Positions 24,922-33,926 of a DNA stretch of 62,565 nucleotides are shown here, piece after piece. Origin of the DNA: Bacteroidales bacterium UBA3754 (lineage in GTDB: Bacteria > Bacteroidota > Bacteroidia > Bacteroidales > UBA1715); contig DFGI01000012.1 of the NCBI GenBank assembly GCA_002371705.1, positions 1 to 62,565 of the forward strand, read 5' to 3'. The position numbers and the translations under genes were made by a program. Under the pieces are notes generated by a model, which ran no database searches, was not told the DNA's origin, and saw only the letters and a list, made by a program, of their open reading frames with translations. How positions within the stretch are numbered: position 1 is the stretch's first letter; every line of letters begins with the position of its first letter.

Positions 24922-26643
24922 TTAGAATAGAATGTTAAATAGCAAGAATGCCTGGTTTATTTTGTAAGAATTTCCGTCATCATTTTTGTCTTTGAGATTG
25001 AATCTGTCGTATTGCAACGTCAAAGAAATATTGTCGTTGAAACGATAGCGCAAACCTGCCGCCGTCAACATCTGCGAGCCGTCGTAAGTTTCACACTGAT
25101 ATTTCACCGTTTCGTTGAATCCGTTCAAAATTGCCTTGTAGTCGGTTCCCTTGTAGAACAACATTTTGGTTCCCACCAACACGTCCACACGATTAAGCAC
25201 TTCCACACTTGCTCCCAAGTCAATCGTATGAGAATGTAAATCAACAGGTTTCACCAATTCTTTCGACATTTTATACACTCTGTCTTCGTCACGCGAAGCT
25301 GACGCAAACTGATATCCTGCGGTTACGCTGACAGACTTGTTCCATGCAAAGATTTTGTCGAAATACACATTTCCTTTCCATTGTGCCAACAAATAATTTT
25401 TCTTTTTCTCGGAACCTTGTCCAGCAACGTCTTGCAACAGTTGAATTTCAACATCAGTCTCAAATGTGCTATCTATTGCATTGTACGTCAACGCAACATC
25501 AAACCCTTGACGGTTCGGCGTTGCTTTTCCGTATGGAGTTACATTGTTGAAAATCATTTCGTAATCCATCAAGCCATACGAAATTGCCTGATTGTAAATT
25601 GCGTCGTCGGTAAGCAAATCAAGCAAGGCGATTGTTCTGTTGTAGGAATTTGTACCGACAACAGGCAACACATTCACGTCGGACGTATAATTTATGCGTT
25701 TTGACTGCGCACCCGCACTGAAGAAATTCTGGTTGACGCGACGGAACGATGCCTGCACGTTCAACTGCGATTCCATTAAATCAGCTCCAAGTCCTACTTC
25801 AAAGAAATTTCCCTTTGTGTCGATTGTTTTTGTATCAGCCGTATCTACATAATTGATGGTCGAAAATCCAAGTTCGCCAAATGCATGAATTCTACCAATG
25901 AAAAAACCGAAATCGCTCGTTCCCACGCCGTTGGAATATTTTTCATAGTAGGTTTTTGATACAGTTTTAGGCAAATCAAACAAATTGATATAGTTAAAAC
26001 CAATCTGCGCATTGTCGGTGAAATGGAACAACATTTTTCCGCCGGCTTGCAATCTGTCTGGCGTTTTTCCATCGTCGAGACTGCGGTTTCTCATTGCAAA
26101 CGTAGTAAAATCAATTGATTCCACACCTTTGTCGAAACCAAGTCGCCACGACAAATCGCCGCCTTGATTACGCCAGTAACTGCCGTAATTGAAATTTTCC
26201 TGATGACGGATTTCGCGGATAAAACGGAATACGTCGGCTTCGTTGTTGGCACATTCGCCGTCGTAGTTCCACAGAGTGTATGGCGTCATACGGGAATCAA
26301 TGTCGCCGAAACGATATTTTATACGTTTTGCCGCAACACCCTTGATGGAAATCTCACGCAATTCCAACGTAGCACCTTGTCCCCAGAAACCGCCTATGGC
26401 ATTTTTCACACGCAAAGTAGAACTAATGCGGACAGCATCGCTTGGACGAATATCCAAATGCAAGTCAATCAACGCAGCGCCGCCAAGACTTTGGTCAACA
26501 TTGGTCGTGTCGTCCGACGAAAGCCAATTGTGCGACATATCGCCACGAGCCATGCCGTTAAACTGTATTTTAGGATTTGCAGTCTGGGCTTGTACCAACA
26601 AACCTGAAATTGCAAGACCGATACACAAGAAAATCTTTTTCAT
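24922..26643 (-). CDS. Outer-membrane beta-barrel protein (second of two)
   Basis: A signal peptide (MKKIFLCIGLAISGLLVQAQ) is followed by some 550 residues of alternating amphipathic strands with turn-rich loops, ending in the terminal aromatic typical of outer-membrane proteins (LLFNILF). Strand-like blocks include GGAALIDLHLDIRPS, VRISSTLRVKNA and, near the end, AAGLRYRFNDNISLTLQYDR. The pattern suggests a porin-like barrel of roughly 16 or more strands. There is no plug or TonB-box, so it is not a TonB-dependent transporter. The start at 26643 is preferred; an in-frame ATG lies 12 nt upstream. It is 22 nt downstream of the other barrel gene. Not assigned to a family I can name with confidence. 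Confidence 0.65.
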   Translation of the reverse strand: MKKIFLCIGLAISGLLVQAQTANPKIQFNGMARGDMSHNWLSSDDTTNVDQSLGGAALIDLHLDIRPSDAVRISSTLRVKNAIGGFWGQGATLELREISIKGVAAKRIKYRFGDIDSRMTPYTLWNYDGECANNEADVFRFIREIRHQENFNYGSYWRNQGGDLSWRLGFDKGVESIDFTTFAMRNRSLDDGKTPDRLQAGGKMLFHFTDNAQIGFNYINLFDLPKTVSKTYYEKYSNGVGTSDFGFFIGRIHAFGELGFSTINYVDTADTKTIDTKGNFFEVGLGADLMESQLNVQASFRRVNQNFFSAGAQSKRINYTSDVNVLPVVGTNSYNRTIALLDLLTDDAIYNQAISYGLMDYEMIFNNVTPYGKATPNRQGFDVALTYNAIDSTFETDVEIQLLQDVAGQGSEKKKNYLLAQWKGNVYFDKIFAWNKSVSVTAGYQFASASRDEDRVYKMSKELVKPVDLHSHTIDLGASVEVLNRVDVLVGTKMLFYKGTDYKAILNGFNETVKYQCETYDGSQMLTAAGLRYRFNDNISLTLQYDRFNLKDKNDDGNSYKINQAFLLFNILF

Positions 26644-26665
26644 ATAGTAATTCATTATAATCTAA

Positions 26666-28528
26666 TTAGAAATTTGCCTTTAACTCAATAGAACCTTCAA
26701 AACCACGATAGTGGCTGTTTTCGTTATGCTTGTCGTTGAAATCGAACCAGCGGGCACGGACGTACAAATTTGTCAACTGTGCCAGCACGAAATCGGCACC
26801 CAAACCGATTGCCTTTCCAAATTCAAGAACAGGAGCGGCTCCGTTTTGTGCCTTCGTATAACCATACGAGCCCTTCATATTTTCCAATCCGAAATAACTA
26901 TCCAATGCCAATTTGTTATTTACCTTATAATATGCCTCAAATTCGTGGTACTGAACGCGCATATACGATTTTTCCATCCGTAACACAGGTAAAATCGACA
27001 ATTGGTCCTGACACGACGCATACGAGCCAAGATAGAACATATAGAACGGACGGTTGCCAATGTTAAACTTATATTTCATATTCCATTCCGTAACGGCGAA
27101 ACGAATCTTTGAATCAATCACGTCAGTATTCAACGGATTATTTTCATAGTAACTGCGATAGTTCGTCGTCAAGGCACTGTACGGTCCCATATAATTTTGG
27201 TACGCGAACACGCGCGAGAACATAATGCCGTTGATTCTGTGACCGAACGAAACCGACGTTGACTGGTGGTCAACTTCTTCGGAAAAACCTGTTGCCAAAT
27301 TCACTTTCAAGCCTGCCAAATTAAACTCGGCACGAACATCCAAACCTTGACGGTTACCATTTATAAAATCCACATCCGACATATTGGCACCAACAGGGTA
27401 CGAACTTCCTCCTTCGCCGTTGTAGCCGGCCGTCGATTTCAAATATGTGCTGAAACCGCCGTCAAGATTGACAAACGACGGCGACAAACGATATAAATGC
27501 AACTTCAACGGAGATCCAATCAATTTCTGACGAGAAAGCAGCACCACGTCCATCGCCTCGCCGTACGACGTGTTCAACGTTTCGTCCTCAACATATCGTC
27601 CACAGCCAAATTCACCCGTGATATTGAAATCTCTGTAAAAATCAAGACTGAAATCAACCGTGGCAATATTATAGCCAATTGCATTACCATTGATTGTAGT
27701 ATCGTAAGTAACTGAATTAAATGTATTTACACCAACATAATTCTGTCCGAATTTCTTATGGATAAATCCACCATAGGAAATGTTTGGAATTGTGTCCAAA
27801 TACGACGACTGACCGCCATTGTTAGGCGTTTTTGCATATAAAATGCGAGTTTCCAAGCCCCACGGCAAATCGTAAATGGAAGCCACCAAACCTTGGCAGA
27901 ACTGATTTCCCCAGCGAAAATCTCGAAGAATCGTACCTTGTGCATAATACGATTCGTAATTCTGACCCGCCATCTGGAAATTGTCCCACGTGTTGCGTTC
28001 AAACAAGCTTTCGCCCTCGTTTTCTGTTGCCCCAAATGTCAGTTTCGACAAACGAGTGTATTGCAAGCCACCGAGACGGAAACTGATTTTTGCGTGTTCA
28101 TAATTCATTTGACCATCCAAGTTCACACCCAACTGCAAACCAGTCTCATTTTCGTTGTAGCCCGCGCCACGCATAGGCGAATACAGATAAAAATCCGTAC
28201 GGAACGACGTAGTTGACGTTGGTCGAGCCACCACATCAAGTTCCAACTGCGACTGACGGCCACCATCGTTGGTCGAAAGCAGCATTTTTTCTTCGGAATA
28301 GGTACCGTCAAACAAATCGCTCATATTGCGGTAGTACAACATTCCACGGTAATTACCCGTGACGCCGAAGTTTGTAATTCCTTTTTTCCCGTTATATTTT
28401 CCGAGATAATTTTTGTGCTGCCTGTGTACCACCGACGTATCACGATAGCCCCCGTCGCCATCGGTAGGAGCCGCATACACAAAAAGCGGGAATAATGAAA
28501 TACAGAATACTTGTAAAAATTTCTTCAT
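26666..28528 (-). CDS. Outer-membrane beta-barrel protein (first of two)
   Basis: First gene of the five-gene operon. The signal peptide (MKKFLQVFCISLFPLFVYA) is followed by a 600-residue strand-rich sequence ending ...IELKANF, with the C-terminal Phe used for barrel assembly by BamA. Strand patterns such as QSQLELDVVARPTSTTSFR, LGVNLDGQMNYEHAKISFRL and LYVRARWFDFND are visible. There is no plug domain and no carboxypeptidase-like N-terminal extension, which excludes SusC-type transporters. Length and design parallel the second barrel gene, so the two may form related subunits of one outer-membrane structure. Function unknown; transport of, or attachment to, a polymer is possible. Confidence 0.65.
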   Translation of the reverse strand: MKKFLQVFCISLFPLFVYAAPTDGDGGYRDTSVVHRQHKNYLGKYNGKKGITNFGVTGNYRGMLYYRNMSDLFDGTYSEEKMLLSTNDGGRQSQLELDVVARPTSTTSFRTDFYLYSPMRGAGYNENETGLQLGVNLDGQMNYEHAKISFRLGGLQYTRLSKLTFGATENEGESLFERNTWDNFQMAGQNYESYYAQGTILRDFRWGNQFCQGLVASIYDLPWGLETRILYAKTPNNGGQSSYLDTIPNISYGGFIHKKFGQNYVGVNTFNSVTYDTTINGNAIGYNIATVDFSLDFYRDFNITGEFGCGRYVEDETLNTSYGEAMDVVLLSRQKLIGSPLKLHLYRLSPSFVNLDGGFSTYLKSTAGYNGEGGSSYPVGANMSDVDFINGNRQGLDVRAEFNLAGLKVNLATGFSEEVDHQSTSVSFGHRINGIMFSRVFAYQNYMGPYSALTTNYRSYYENNPLNTDVIDSKIRFAVTEWNMKYKFNIGNRPFYMFYLGSYASCQDQLSILPVLRMEKSYMRVQYHEFEAYYKVNNKLALDSYFGLENMKGSYGYTKAQNGAAPVLEFGKAIGLGADFVLAQLTNLYVRARWFDFNDKHNENSHYRGFEGSIELKANF

Positions 28529-28567
28529 TTATTTCCTTTTGAATTGTTCATTATATAAATGATAGTT

Positions 28568-28598
28568 CAAAGAAACGGAATATTTTTTGATTTCACAA
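28568..28598 (-). promoter_or_regulatory. Possible promoter of the beta-barrel/lipoprotein operon
   Basis: The minus strand shows TTTCTTTG (28568-28575), one mismatch from TAnnTTTG, with a TTG at 28596-28598 separated by 20 nt. This is the only candidate found within about 100 nt of the start codon at 28528. Confidence 0.35.
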
Positions 28599-28604
28599 TA
28601 GGGA

Positions 28605-28627
28605 CTTAGTGTTTTTTTTACACTAAG
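28605..28627. promoter_or_regulatory. Inverted repeat upstream of the beta-barrel operon (operator candidate)
   Basis: CTTAGTGT (28605-28612) and ACACTAAG (28620-28627) are perfect inverted 8-mers around seven T residues. The element sits just upstream of the likely promoter of the leftward operon and about 130 nt before the rightward promoter at 28754. A dimeric regulator site is one reading; a hairpin is another. Confidence 0.4.
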
Positions 28628-28753
28628 GTATGAGGAACTTTCCGTACGTCGTACAAATGGCGGTGTTTTGGGGGTAGTATTATTATTGAAAAATCTTAAT
28701 TGAATTTGAAAAATCAAAATACATAAGAGAAATCAATTTTCGAGAAAAAACTT

Positions 28754-28761
28754 TATTTTTG
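28754..28761 (+). promoter_or_regulatory. Bacteroidota -7 promoter box for the muramidase-like gene
   Basis: TATTTTTG matches TAnnTTTG and ends 17 nt before the ATG at 28779. Confidence 0.6.
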
Positions 28762-28778
28762 CGATAAACAAAATTGCT

Positions 28779-29522
28779 ATGGCAACTAAGAAAACGGCAA
28801 AGAAAACTTCTGCAAAAACGGGGAAATCGTCTTCCGCGTCGAAGAAATCGTTGAAAAAAACGACCAAGAAGATACGTAAGACGTTGAATCGTGGCTTTTT
28901 GATTGGTGCTGCTACGCTTGTTGTTTTTGGAATTGTTTTTGGCGGTTATCGGATTTATTCGTCATCGGCGGAGGATTTGTCGGAGCTTGGCGAAAATGAA
29001 GTCCCCCTTGTGTGCGAACGTGTGAATGAAAACTACGGCGCTGAAATCGACTCGTGTGCGAAATTGTTGGGAATGCCGCCACAATACTTGAAGTCGCTGG
29101 CGTGTTTGGAGTGCTCTGGTAGAACTGATGTGCCAAAACGATTTGAAAAACATATTTACCGCCGTTTGAAAAAAGTTCGTTCGGGTGATAAACCTGAATA
29201 TGAGGGCGTTACAACCGCAATGATTCGTGACGCGTCGGATGAGGCATTAAAAAATCTTGCTACCTCGTGGGGACCATTTCAAATAATGGGCTACAAATGC
29301 CTGCATCTGAACATAAATGTGGCGGATTTGCGTGGCAATGATGCCGTGTATTGGGGCATAAAATGGATAAAGGACGAATATGGACATTTGTTGAAAAAAG
29401 GGCGTTACCGCGATGCGTTCCATTATCACAACACGGGGCGGATTTTCCCTGCCGATGGAAATCCAACAACGTACGACAAAAATTATGTTCCCAACGGACT
29501 TGAATATATGAGATATTTTTAG
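28779..29522 (+). CDS. Membrane-anchored muramidase-like protein with a histone-like tail
   Basis: Three parts are visible in 247 residues. Residues 1-38 are almost wholly Lys, Ala, Ser and Thr, with repeated KK-T/S-A-K units like the tail of histone H1-type proteins. Residues 39-58 form one membrane segment (FLIGAATLVVFGIVFGG). The rest is a lysozyme-fold domain: LACLECSG places a candidate catalytic Glu at 111, and SWGPFQIMG (163-171) with FHYHNTG (214-220) are hallmarks of N-acetylmuramidase/SLT-like enzymes. The positive-inside rule puts the basic tail in the cytoplasm and the enzyme in the periplasm, where it would cut peptidoglycan. The tail could bind DNA or acidic lipids, which is inference only. 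It is monocistronic with its own promoter. Confidence 0.7.
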   Translation: MATKKTAKKTSAKTGKSSSASKKSLKKTTKKIRKTLNRGFLIGAATLVVFGIVFGGYRIYSSSAEDLSELGENEVPLVCERVNENYGAEIDSCAKLLGMPPQYLKSLACLECSGRTDVPKRFEKHIYRRLKKVRSGDKPEYEGVTTAMIRDASDEALKNLATSWGPFQIMGYKCLHLNINVADLRGNDAVYWGIKWIKDEYGHLLKKGRYRDAFHYHNTGRIFPADGNPTTYDKNYVPNGLEYMRYF

Positions 29523-29540
29523 AAATTGAGAATTTCTCAT

Positions 29541-29548
29541 TACATTTG
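29541..29548 (+). promoter_or_regulatory. Bacteroidota -7 promoter box for moxR
   Basis: TACATTTG matches TAnnTTTG, 11 nt before the ATG at 29560 and 20 nt before the alternative ATG at 29569. Confidence 0.55.
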
Positions 29549-29559
29549 CTTGAATTCTA

Positions 29560-30531
29560 ATGAATGGTATGGATTTTAAAGACGACGTAGAGGCGATTGA
29601 TTCCTTGAAAGCGACATATAGCGCGCTCAAACAGGAAATACATAAGAAAATAGTTGGTCAGGATTCGATTATTGAAGATGTGCTGATTTCCATCTTTAGT
29701 AAAGGGCATTGTTTGTTGGTGGGCGTGCCTGGGTTGGCGAAAACCTTGCTTGTCACTTCGATGGCGCAAGTGTTGGGACTTCGCAACAACCGCATTCAGT
29801 TCACTCCCGACCTTATGCCAAGCGATATTACTGGAAGTGAGATACTTAACGGAGATCGTCAGTTCCAATTTGTGAAAGGACCGCTGTTCACCAATTTTTT
29901 GCTTGCCGACGAAATTAACCGTACTCCGCCAAAAACGCAGGCTGCTTTGCTTGAGGCCATGCAGGAGCATGCCGTTACGGTTGCGGGACATCGCTATCAG
30001 TTGGCGGAACCGTTTTTCGTTCTAGCAACGCAAAACCCTATAGAACAGGAAGGTACGTATCCGTTGCCCGAAGCGCAGTTAGACCGTTTTATGTTCAATA
30101 TATGGTTGGATTATCCGTCAATTGACGAGGAAATTGATATTGTGAAAGCAACCACTGGTGATTCCCAACAAGAATTACAATCTCTATTGGATGATAATCA
30201 AATTATTGGCTACCAAAATGTTATACGAAAAATGCCCGTAAACGAAAGCGTGATTCGCTATGCGGTGGAATTGGTTGCAAAAACTCGAAAAGACCACACA
30301 CAGAATCCGCTGGCGAAAGAATACCTATCGTGGGGGGCGGGTCCGCGTGCTTCGCAGAATCTGATTGTGGGTGCAAAAACCCACGCTGCTATTCACGGCA
30401 AATATTCTCCTGATATTGAGGATGTTCAACGTGTGGCATTGCCGATTCTCCGTCATAGAATTGTGAAAAATTACAAAGCCGAGGCTGAAGGCATTACTGT
30501 TGATGATATAATCACAAAATTAATGGAATAG
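29560..30531 (+). CDS. MoxR-family AAA+ ATPase
   Basis: Cytoplasmic AAA+ chaperone of the MoxR family, which typically activates or assembles partner proteins with von Willebrand A domains. The Walker A motif is seen as GVPGLAKT near residue 64, Walker B as LLADEINRTPPKTQAALLEAM, sensor 1 as LATQNPIEQEGTYPLPEAQLDRF, and the C-terminal lid as WGAGPRASQNLI. Length (323) is normal. The usual BatA/BatB partner genes do not follow; instead the OstA-like gene starts on the last base of its stop codon. Either ATG 29560 or 29569 could be the start. Confidence 0.92.
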   Translation: MNGMDFKDDVEAIDSLKATYSALKQEIHKKIVGQDSIIEDVLISIFSKGHCLLVGVPGLAKTLLVTSMAQVLGLRNNRIQFTPDLMPSDITGSEILNGDRQFQFVKGPLFTNFLLADEINRTPPKTQAALLEAMQEHAVTVAGHRYQLAEPFFVLATQNPIEQEGTYPLPEAQLDRFMFNIWLDYPSIDEEIDIVKATTGDSQQELQSLLDDNQIIGYQNVIRKMPVNESVIRYAVELVAKTRKDHTQNPLAKEYLSWGAGPRASQNLIVGAKTHAAIHGKYSPDIEDVQRVALPILRHRIVKNYKAEAEGITVDDIITKLME

Positions 30532-32063
30532 TGAAACGGTTAGTTCTGTCCATATTAGCTACGATTGTTGCACTTTCAGCTTTTTCCCAAAAAACGAAAG
30601 TGGAAATTAAGCACACCGACTTAATGAAAGGCGATAGGGAAGTGCGTCGATTGTATGGCAATGTGATTTTCAAACATGCCGATGCATATATGTACTGCGA
30701 CAGCGCATTGTCGTATGCCAAAGACAACCGTTTTGAGGCTTACGGACGGGTCCGTATTGTAAATAAGGATGTTACAATCTATGGCGATACATTATATTTT
30801 TCGAGTGCGGAAAATCTTGCGTGTCTTCGTGGCGACATTCGTATGATTCATGACCAGATGACGCTCTCCACGCATTATTTGGACTACGATTTACAACAAA
30901 ATATGGGCTTTTACCGTAATGGAGGTAAAATTGTGGACCCAACCAATGTGCTTACAAGTGCCATTGGTCAGTATTTTGTGAACGACAGAATGTTGTTTTT
31001 TAAAAAGGATGTGGTGTTGCAAAATCCTAATTATGTGATGAATACCGACACTATGAAATACAAAACGAGCACGAACATCGCATATTTTGTGGGACCGACA
31101 ACGGTAACGAGCGATGAGAATCTGCTTTATACGGTAAATGGTTGGTATAACACGAAAACCGACCAGGCGCAGATGTATCAAGAGTCATACTTGCACAGCG
31201 GGTCGCAGTATGTGTATGGCGACGATATGTTTTACGATCGTAAGAAAGACGAAGGAACGATTCGCAAAAACGCAGTGATAAAAGATACTACGCAGGAACT
31301 AACATTGTTTGCCCAATATTGTTTTTATGAAGGGAAACGCCAGCACGTATTTATGACCGATAGTGTGCTGATTGTCAAAGCAATAGAAGGAGATTCCTTG
31401 TATATGCATTCCGATAGTTTGTTTTTCTCGCAATACAAAATTCCACCAATGGATTCCACTCAAACCGACTCTGTAACCTATGAGGAAATTAAAGCATACC
31501 ATAAGGTACGGTTCTACAAAAGTGATTTGCAGGGCGTATGTGATTCGGTGGTGTACAATGCGTTGGATTCCATGGTGTACCTCTGTAAAAATCCAGTGCT
31601 GTGGTCCGACGAAAATCAGATGACGGGCTTTGATATTCGATTGAAATTGAGTGACAACAATACCAAACTTGAACAAATAATTATACAGTCCGATGCCTTT
31701 GTGGTTGCACAATGCGATGACGATAAATTTAATCAGATGAAAGGTAAATCACTGATTGGCTATATTAAAAATAACGAACTTGTTCGTGTTGATATGTTCC
31801 AAAATGGAGAAACGCTCTATTACCTCAAAGACGAGGATGAGATTGTGGGCGTGAATCGAGCGGTGTGTAACGACATTTCCGCATATTTAAAAAATGGGAA
31901 AATTAACCAAATTGTATTCAAAAACCAGCCTGAAGGCACATTCAGTCCAGTGGAGCAATTTCCCAAAAAACTTTCCCGCATCGACAATTTTAAATGGCAC
32001 GATGCAATCCGTCCCGTTGACGCACAAGATGTGTTTAAATGGAGAACGGACGTGGAGGAATAA
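30531..32063 (+). CDS. OstA/LptA-like LPS-transport domain protein
   Basis: An exported protein (signal MKRLVLSILATIVALSAFSQ) with repeated OstA-type beta-jellyroll strands: REVRRLYGNVIFKH, FEAYGRVRIVNKDVTIYGD and LACLRGDIRMI, the pattern of LptA and of the LptD N-terminus, which form the periplasmic bridge carrying lipopolysaccharide. At 510 residues it is longer than LptA, with extended strand-rich repeats and a C-terminal region that is not recognised. It lacks the LptD barrel. The start is a GTG that overlaps the moxR stop by one base (TAGTG), so it is translationally coupled. It converges tail to tail with dusB. Confidence 0.8.
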   Translation: MKRLVLSILATIVALSAFSQKTKVEIKHTDLMKGDREVRRLYGNVIFKHADAYMYCDSALSYAKDNRFEAYGRVRIVNKDVTIYGDTLYFSSAENLACLRGDIRMIHDQMTLSTHYLDYDLQQNMGFYRNGGKIVDPTNVLTSAIGQYFVNDRMLFFKKDVVLQNPNYVMNTDTMKYKTSTNIAYFVGPTTVTSDENLLYTVNGWYNTKTDQAQMYQESYLHSGSQYVYGDDMFYDRKKDEGTIRKNAVIKDTTQELTLFAQYCFYEGKRQHVFMTDSVLIVKAIEGDSLYMHSDSLFFSQYKIPPMDSTQTDSVTYEEIKAYHKVRFYKSDLQGVCDSVVYNALDSMVYLCKNPVLWSDENQMTGFDIRLKLSDNNTKLEQIIIQSDAFVVAQCDDDKFNQMKGKSLIGYIKNNELVRVDMFQNGETLYYLKDEDEIVGVNRAVCNDISAYLKNGKINQIVFKNQPEGTFSPVEQFPKKLSRIDNFKWHDAIRPVDAQDVFKWRTDVEE

Positions 32064-32072
32064 CCCCATTTC

Positions 32073-33050
32073 TCACCCCCATTTTTCGGCAATTTCGTCT
32101 AATAAGGATAGCGTTTCTTGTAAATCGCTGAGGTTGAGTAGCTTTATTCTTGTTTCCCTAAAGTTATCCAATCCTTTGAATGTGCGTGCAAATTGACGGC
32201 GCATGTGGATAACTCCGCCAGGAAGTCCCATAAATTCAACGGATTTCAGCATAGATTCTTTGATTACTTCTACTTGCTCGCGAATGGTGGGTTCTGGTAA
32301 AAGTTCGCCTGTGGCGAGATAATGCTTCACATGTTGGAAAATCCATGGTGCGCCAATGCTCGCTCGTCCAATCATTATTGCGTCAACGCCAAATTTATCG
32401 AATGCTTCTTTTGCTTTTTGCGGAGAATCTATGTCGCCATTGCCAATAATGGGAATGTGCATGCGAGGATTGTGTTTTACTTCGCCAATGAGCGTCCAAT
32501 CGGCTTCGCCAGTGTACATTTGTGCTCTGGTTCTTCCGTGGATTGTAAGTGCTTGTATGCCCACGTCCTGAAGTTGTTCGGCGACGTTTACAATGGGCAT
32601 ATCGTTCGCATCCCAGCCAAGACGGGTTTTCGCCGTCACAGGTGTGGATACTGCGTTAACAACGGATTTTGCTATGTCAATCATTAATGGTATGTTTCGT
32701 AAAAGTCCAGAACCAGCACCTTTGCAGGCAATTTTTTTCACGGGACAACCAAAATTGATGTCAATTATATCAGGTTTGAATTCGGATTCAACAATTTTTG
32801 CGGCTTCCGCCATTGTTTCTGGCACTTTACCAAAAATCTGCACCACAAATGGACGTTCGTATTCATAACTTTTGATTTTCCGCATAGTTTGGTTGATGGA
32901 ACGCACAATTGCCTCGCAGGCGGCGAATTCCGAATAGAGGAGGTCGGCGCCGTATTTTTTGCACATATAGCGGAACGAGGGTTCGCTCACATCTTCCATA
33001 GGGGCGGCGAACACAGGATATTCCCCGAATTCTATAGAGCCAATTCTCAT
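32073..33050 (-). CDS. dusB: tRNA-dihydrouridine synthase B
   Basis: FMN-dependent enzyme that reduces uridine to dihydrouridine in the tRNA D-loop. The TIM-barrel Dus signatures are in order: PVFAAPMEDVSEPSFRYMC with the FMN contacts, INFGCPVKKIACKGAGSGLL with the catalytic Cys, LTIHGRTRAQMYTGEADW, IIGNGDIDSP and DAIMIGRASIGAPWIF. A 325-residue length and the CPVKKI motif fit DusB rather than DusA or DusC. Its ATG overlaps the stop of the upstream cvfB-like gene (ATGA), so the two form one leftward operon. Confidence 0.94.
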   Translation of the reverse strand: MRIGSIEFGEYPVFAAPMEDVSEPSFRYMCKKYGADLLYSEFAACEAIVRSINQTMRKIKSYEYERPFVVQIFGKVPETMAEAAKIVESEFKPDIIDINFGCPVKKIACKGAGSGLLRNIPLMIDIAKSVVNAVSTPVTAKTRLGWDANDMPIVNVAEQLQDVGIQALTIHGRTRAQMYTGEADWTLIGEVKHNPRMHIPIIGNGDIDSPQKAKEAFDKFGVDAIMIGRASIGAPWIFQHVKHYLATGELLPEPTIREQVEVIKESMLKSVEFMGLPGGVIHMRRQFARTFKGLDNFRETRIKLLNLSDLQETLSLLDEIAEKWG

Positions 33051-33877
33051 TTCAATCTGATTCCGTTTGCTTCAATTGAAATTTTGCCAGCTTTGTATAA
33101 TCCGCCAATGGCCATTTTGAACGATTTTTTGCTCATTGAAAGCGCATCGCGTATTTCGTCGGACGAGCTTTTATCGTGGAGTGGCAGAAAACCATTGTTT
33201 GCTCCAAGTGCACTGAGAATAGTAGACTCAATGTCGGATATCTTGTTCTGATAACCTGATTTAGAGAGACTTATATCTAATTTTAAGTCATCTCGAATCT
33301 TTTTAATATAGGCAATTCGTGTTTCTCCAATTGTGAGATTTGTAAATATCTCGTTCTCGTAGATGATTCCCCAATACAGATTGTCAACAATCACCTTAGT
33401 ACCTAACTCTGTTTTTGAATGAATTTGGATAGAAACTTCGTCTCCTTCGTTGTAGGGCGGATTGTAGCGGTCGAGAAACTTGTCTATTTTTGCGGATGCG
33501 GCAATTCTGTCCGTGTCTTCGTCAATGTAAAGGAACACCCAATATTTTTTGCCGGCGGTCATTCGCATTTTTTGTTCCCGATATGGAACGAACAGGTCTT
33601 TCGGCAATCCCCAATCCAAATATGCACCGTACTTGTTTACTTCTTTGGCGGTGAGGTAGGCGCATTGTCCCACTTCGGCAAGCGGTGTTTCAGTAGTGGC
33701 AATAATCCTATCTTCGGAATCAAGGTATATAAACACCTCAATCTCATCGTTTTCTTGTAGATTTTCAGGCGCATATCGCATAGGAAGCAACACGCTGTCG
33801 TATTCCTCGGCATCAAGATAGTATCCGAAGTCAACCTTTCGTAGGACCTTGAGAATGTTTTTCTTACCTAATTGCAT
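33047..33877 (-). CDS. CvfB-family S1 RNA-binding protein
   Basis: Predicted cytoplasmic RNA-binding regulator. It has tandem S1-like OB folds: the first around residues 1-65 (FGYYLDAEEYDSVLLPMRYA), the second around 68-140 (GAYLDWGLPKDLFVPYREQ), a third to about 215, and a C-terminal winged-helix segment (SSDEIRDALSMSKKSFKMAIGGLYKAGKI), the exact design of CvfB/YitL proteins. Length (276) is standard. It shares an operon with dusB via an ATGA overlap, which links it to RNA metabolism. A TAnnTTTG box lies 20 nt upstream. Confidence 0.88.
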   Translation of the reverse strand: MQLGKKNILKVLRKVDFGYYLDAEEYDSVLLPMRYAPENLQENDEIEVFIYLDSEDRIIATTETPLAEVGQCAYLTAKEVNKYGAYLDWGLPKDLFVPYREQKMRMTAGKKYWVFLYIDEDTDRIAASAKIDKFLDRYNPPYNEGDEVSIQIHSKTELGTKVIVDNLYWGIIYENEIFTNLTIGETRIAYIKKIRDDLKLDISLSKSGYQNKISDIESTILSALGANNGFLPLHDKSSSDEIRDALSMSKKSFKMAIGGLYKAGKISIEANGIRLK

Positions 33878-33896
33878 AATGATTTTTTTTGCGTTG

Positions 33897-33904
33897 CAAA
33901 TGTA
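33897..33904 (-). promoter_or_regulatory. Bacteroidota -7 promoter box for cvfB-dusB
   Basis: The minus strand reads TACATTTG, matching TAnnTTTG, 19 nt before the start codon at 33877. Confidence 0.6.
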
Positions 33905-33926
33905 CGTAAAACTTTTTCTTTTTGTT

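Noticed and set aside
24922..28528. SusC/SusD-type polysaccharide utilisation locus
   Set aside because: Neither barrel has a plug domain or a TonB box, the lipoproteins are beta-structured rather than SusD-like, and no glycoside hydrolase is in the operon.
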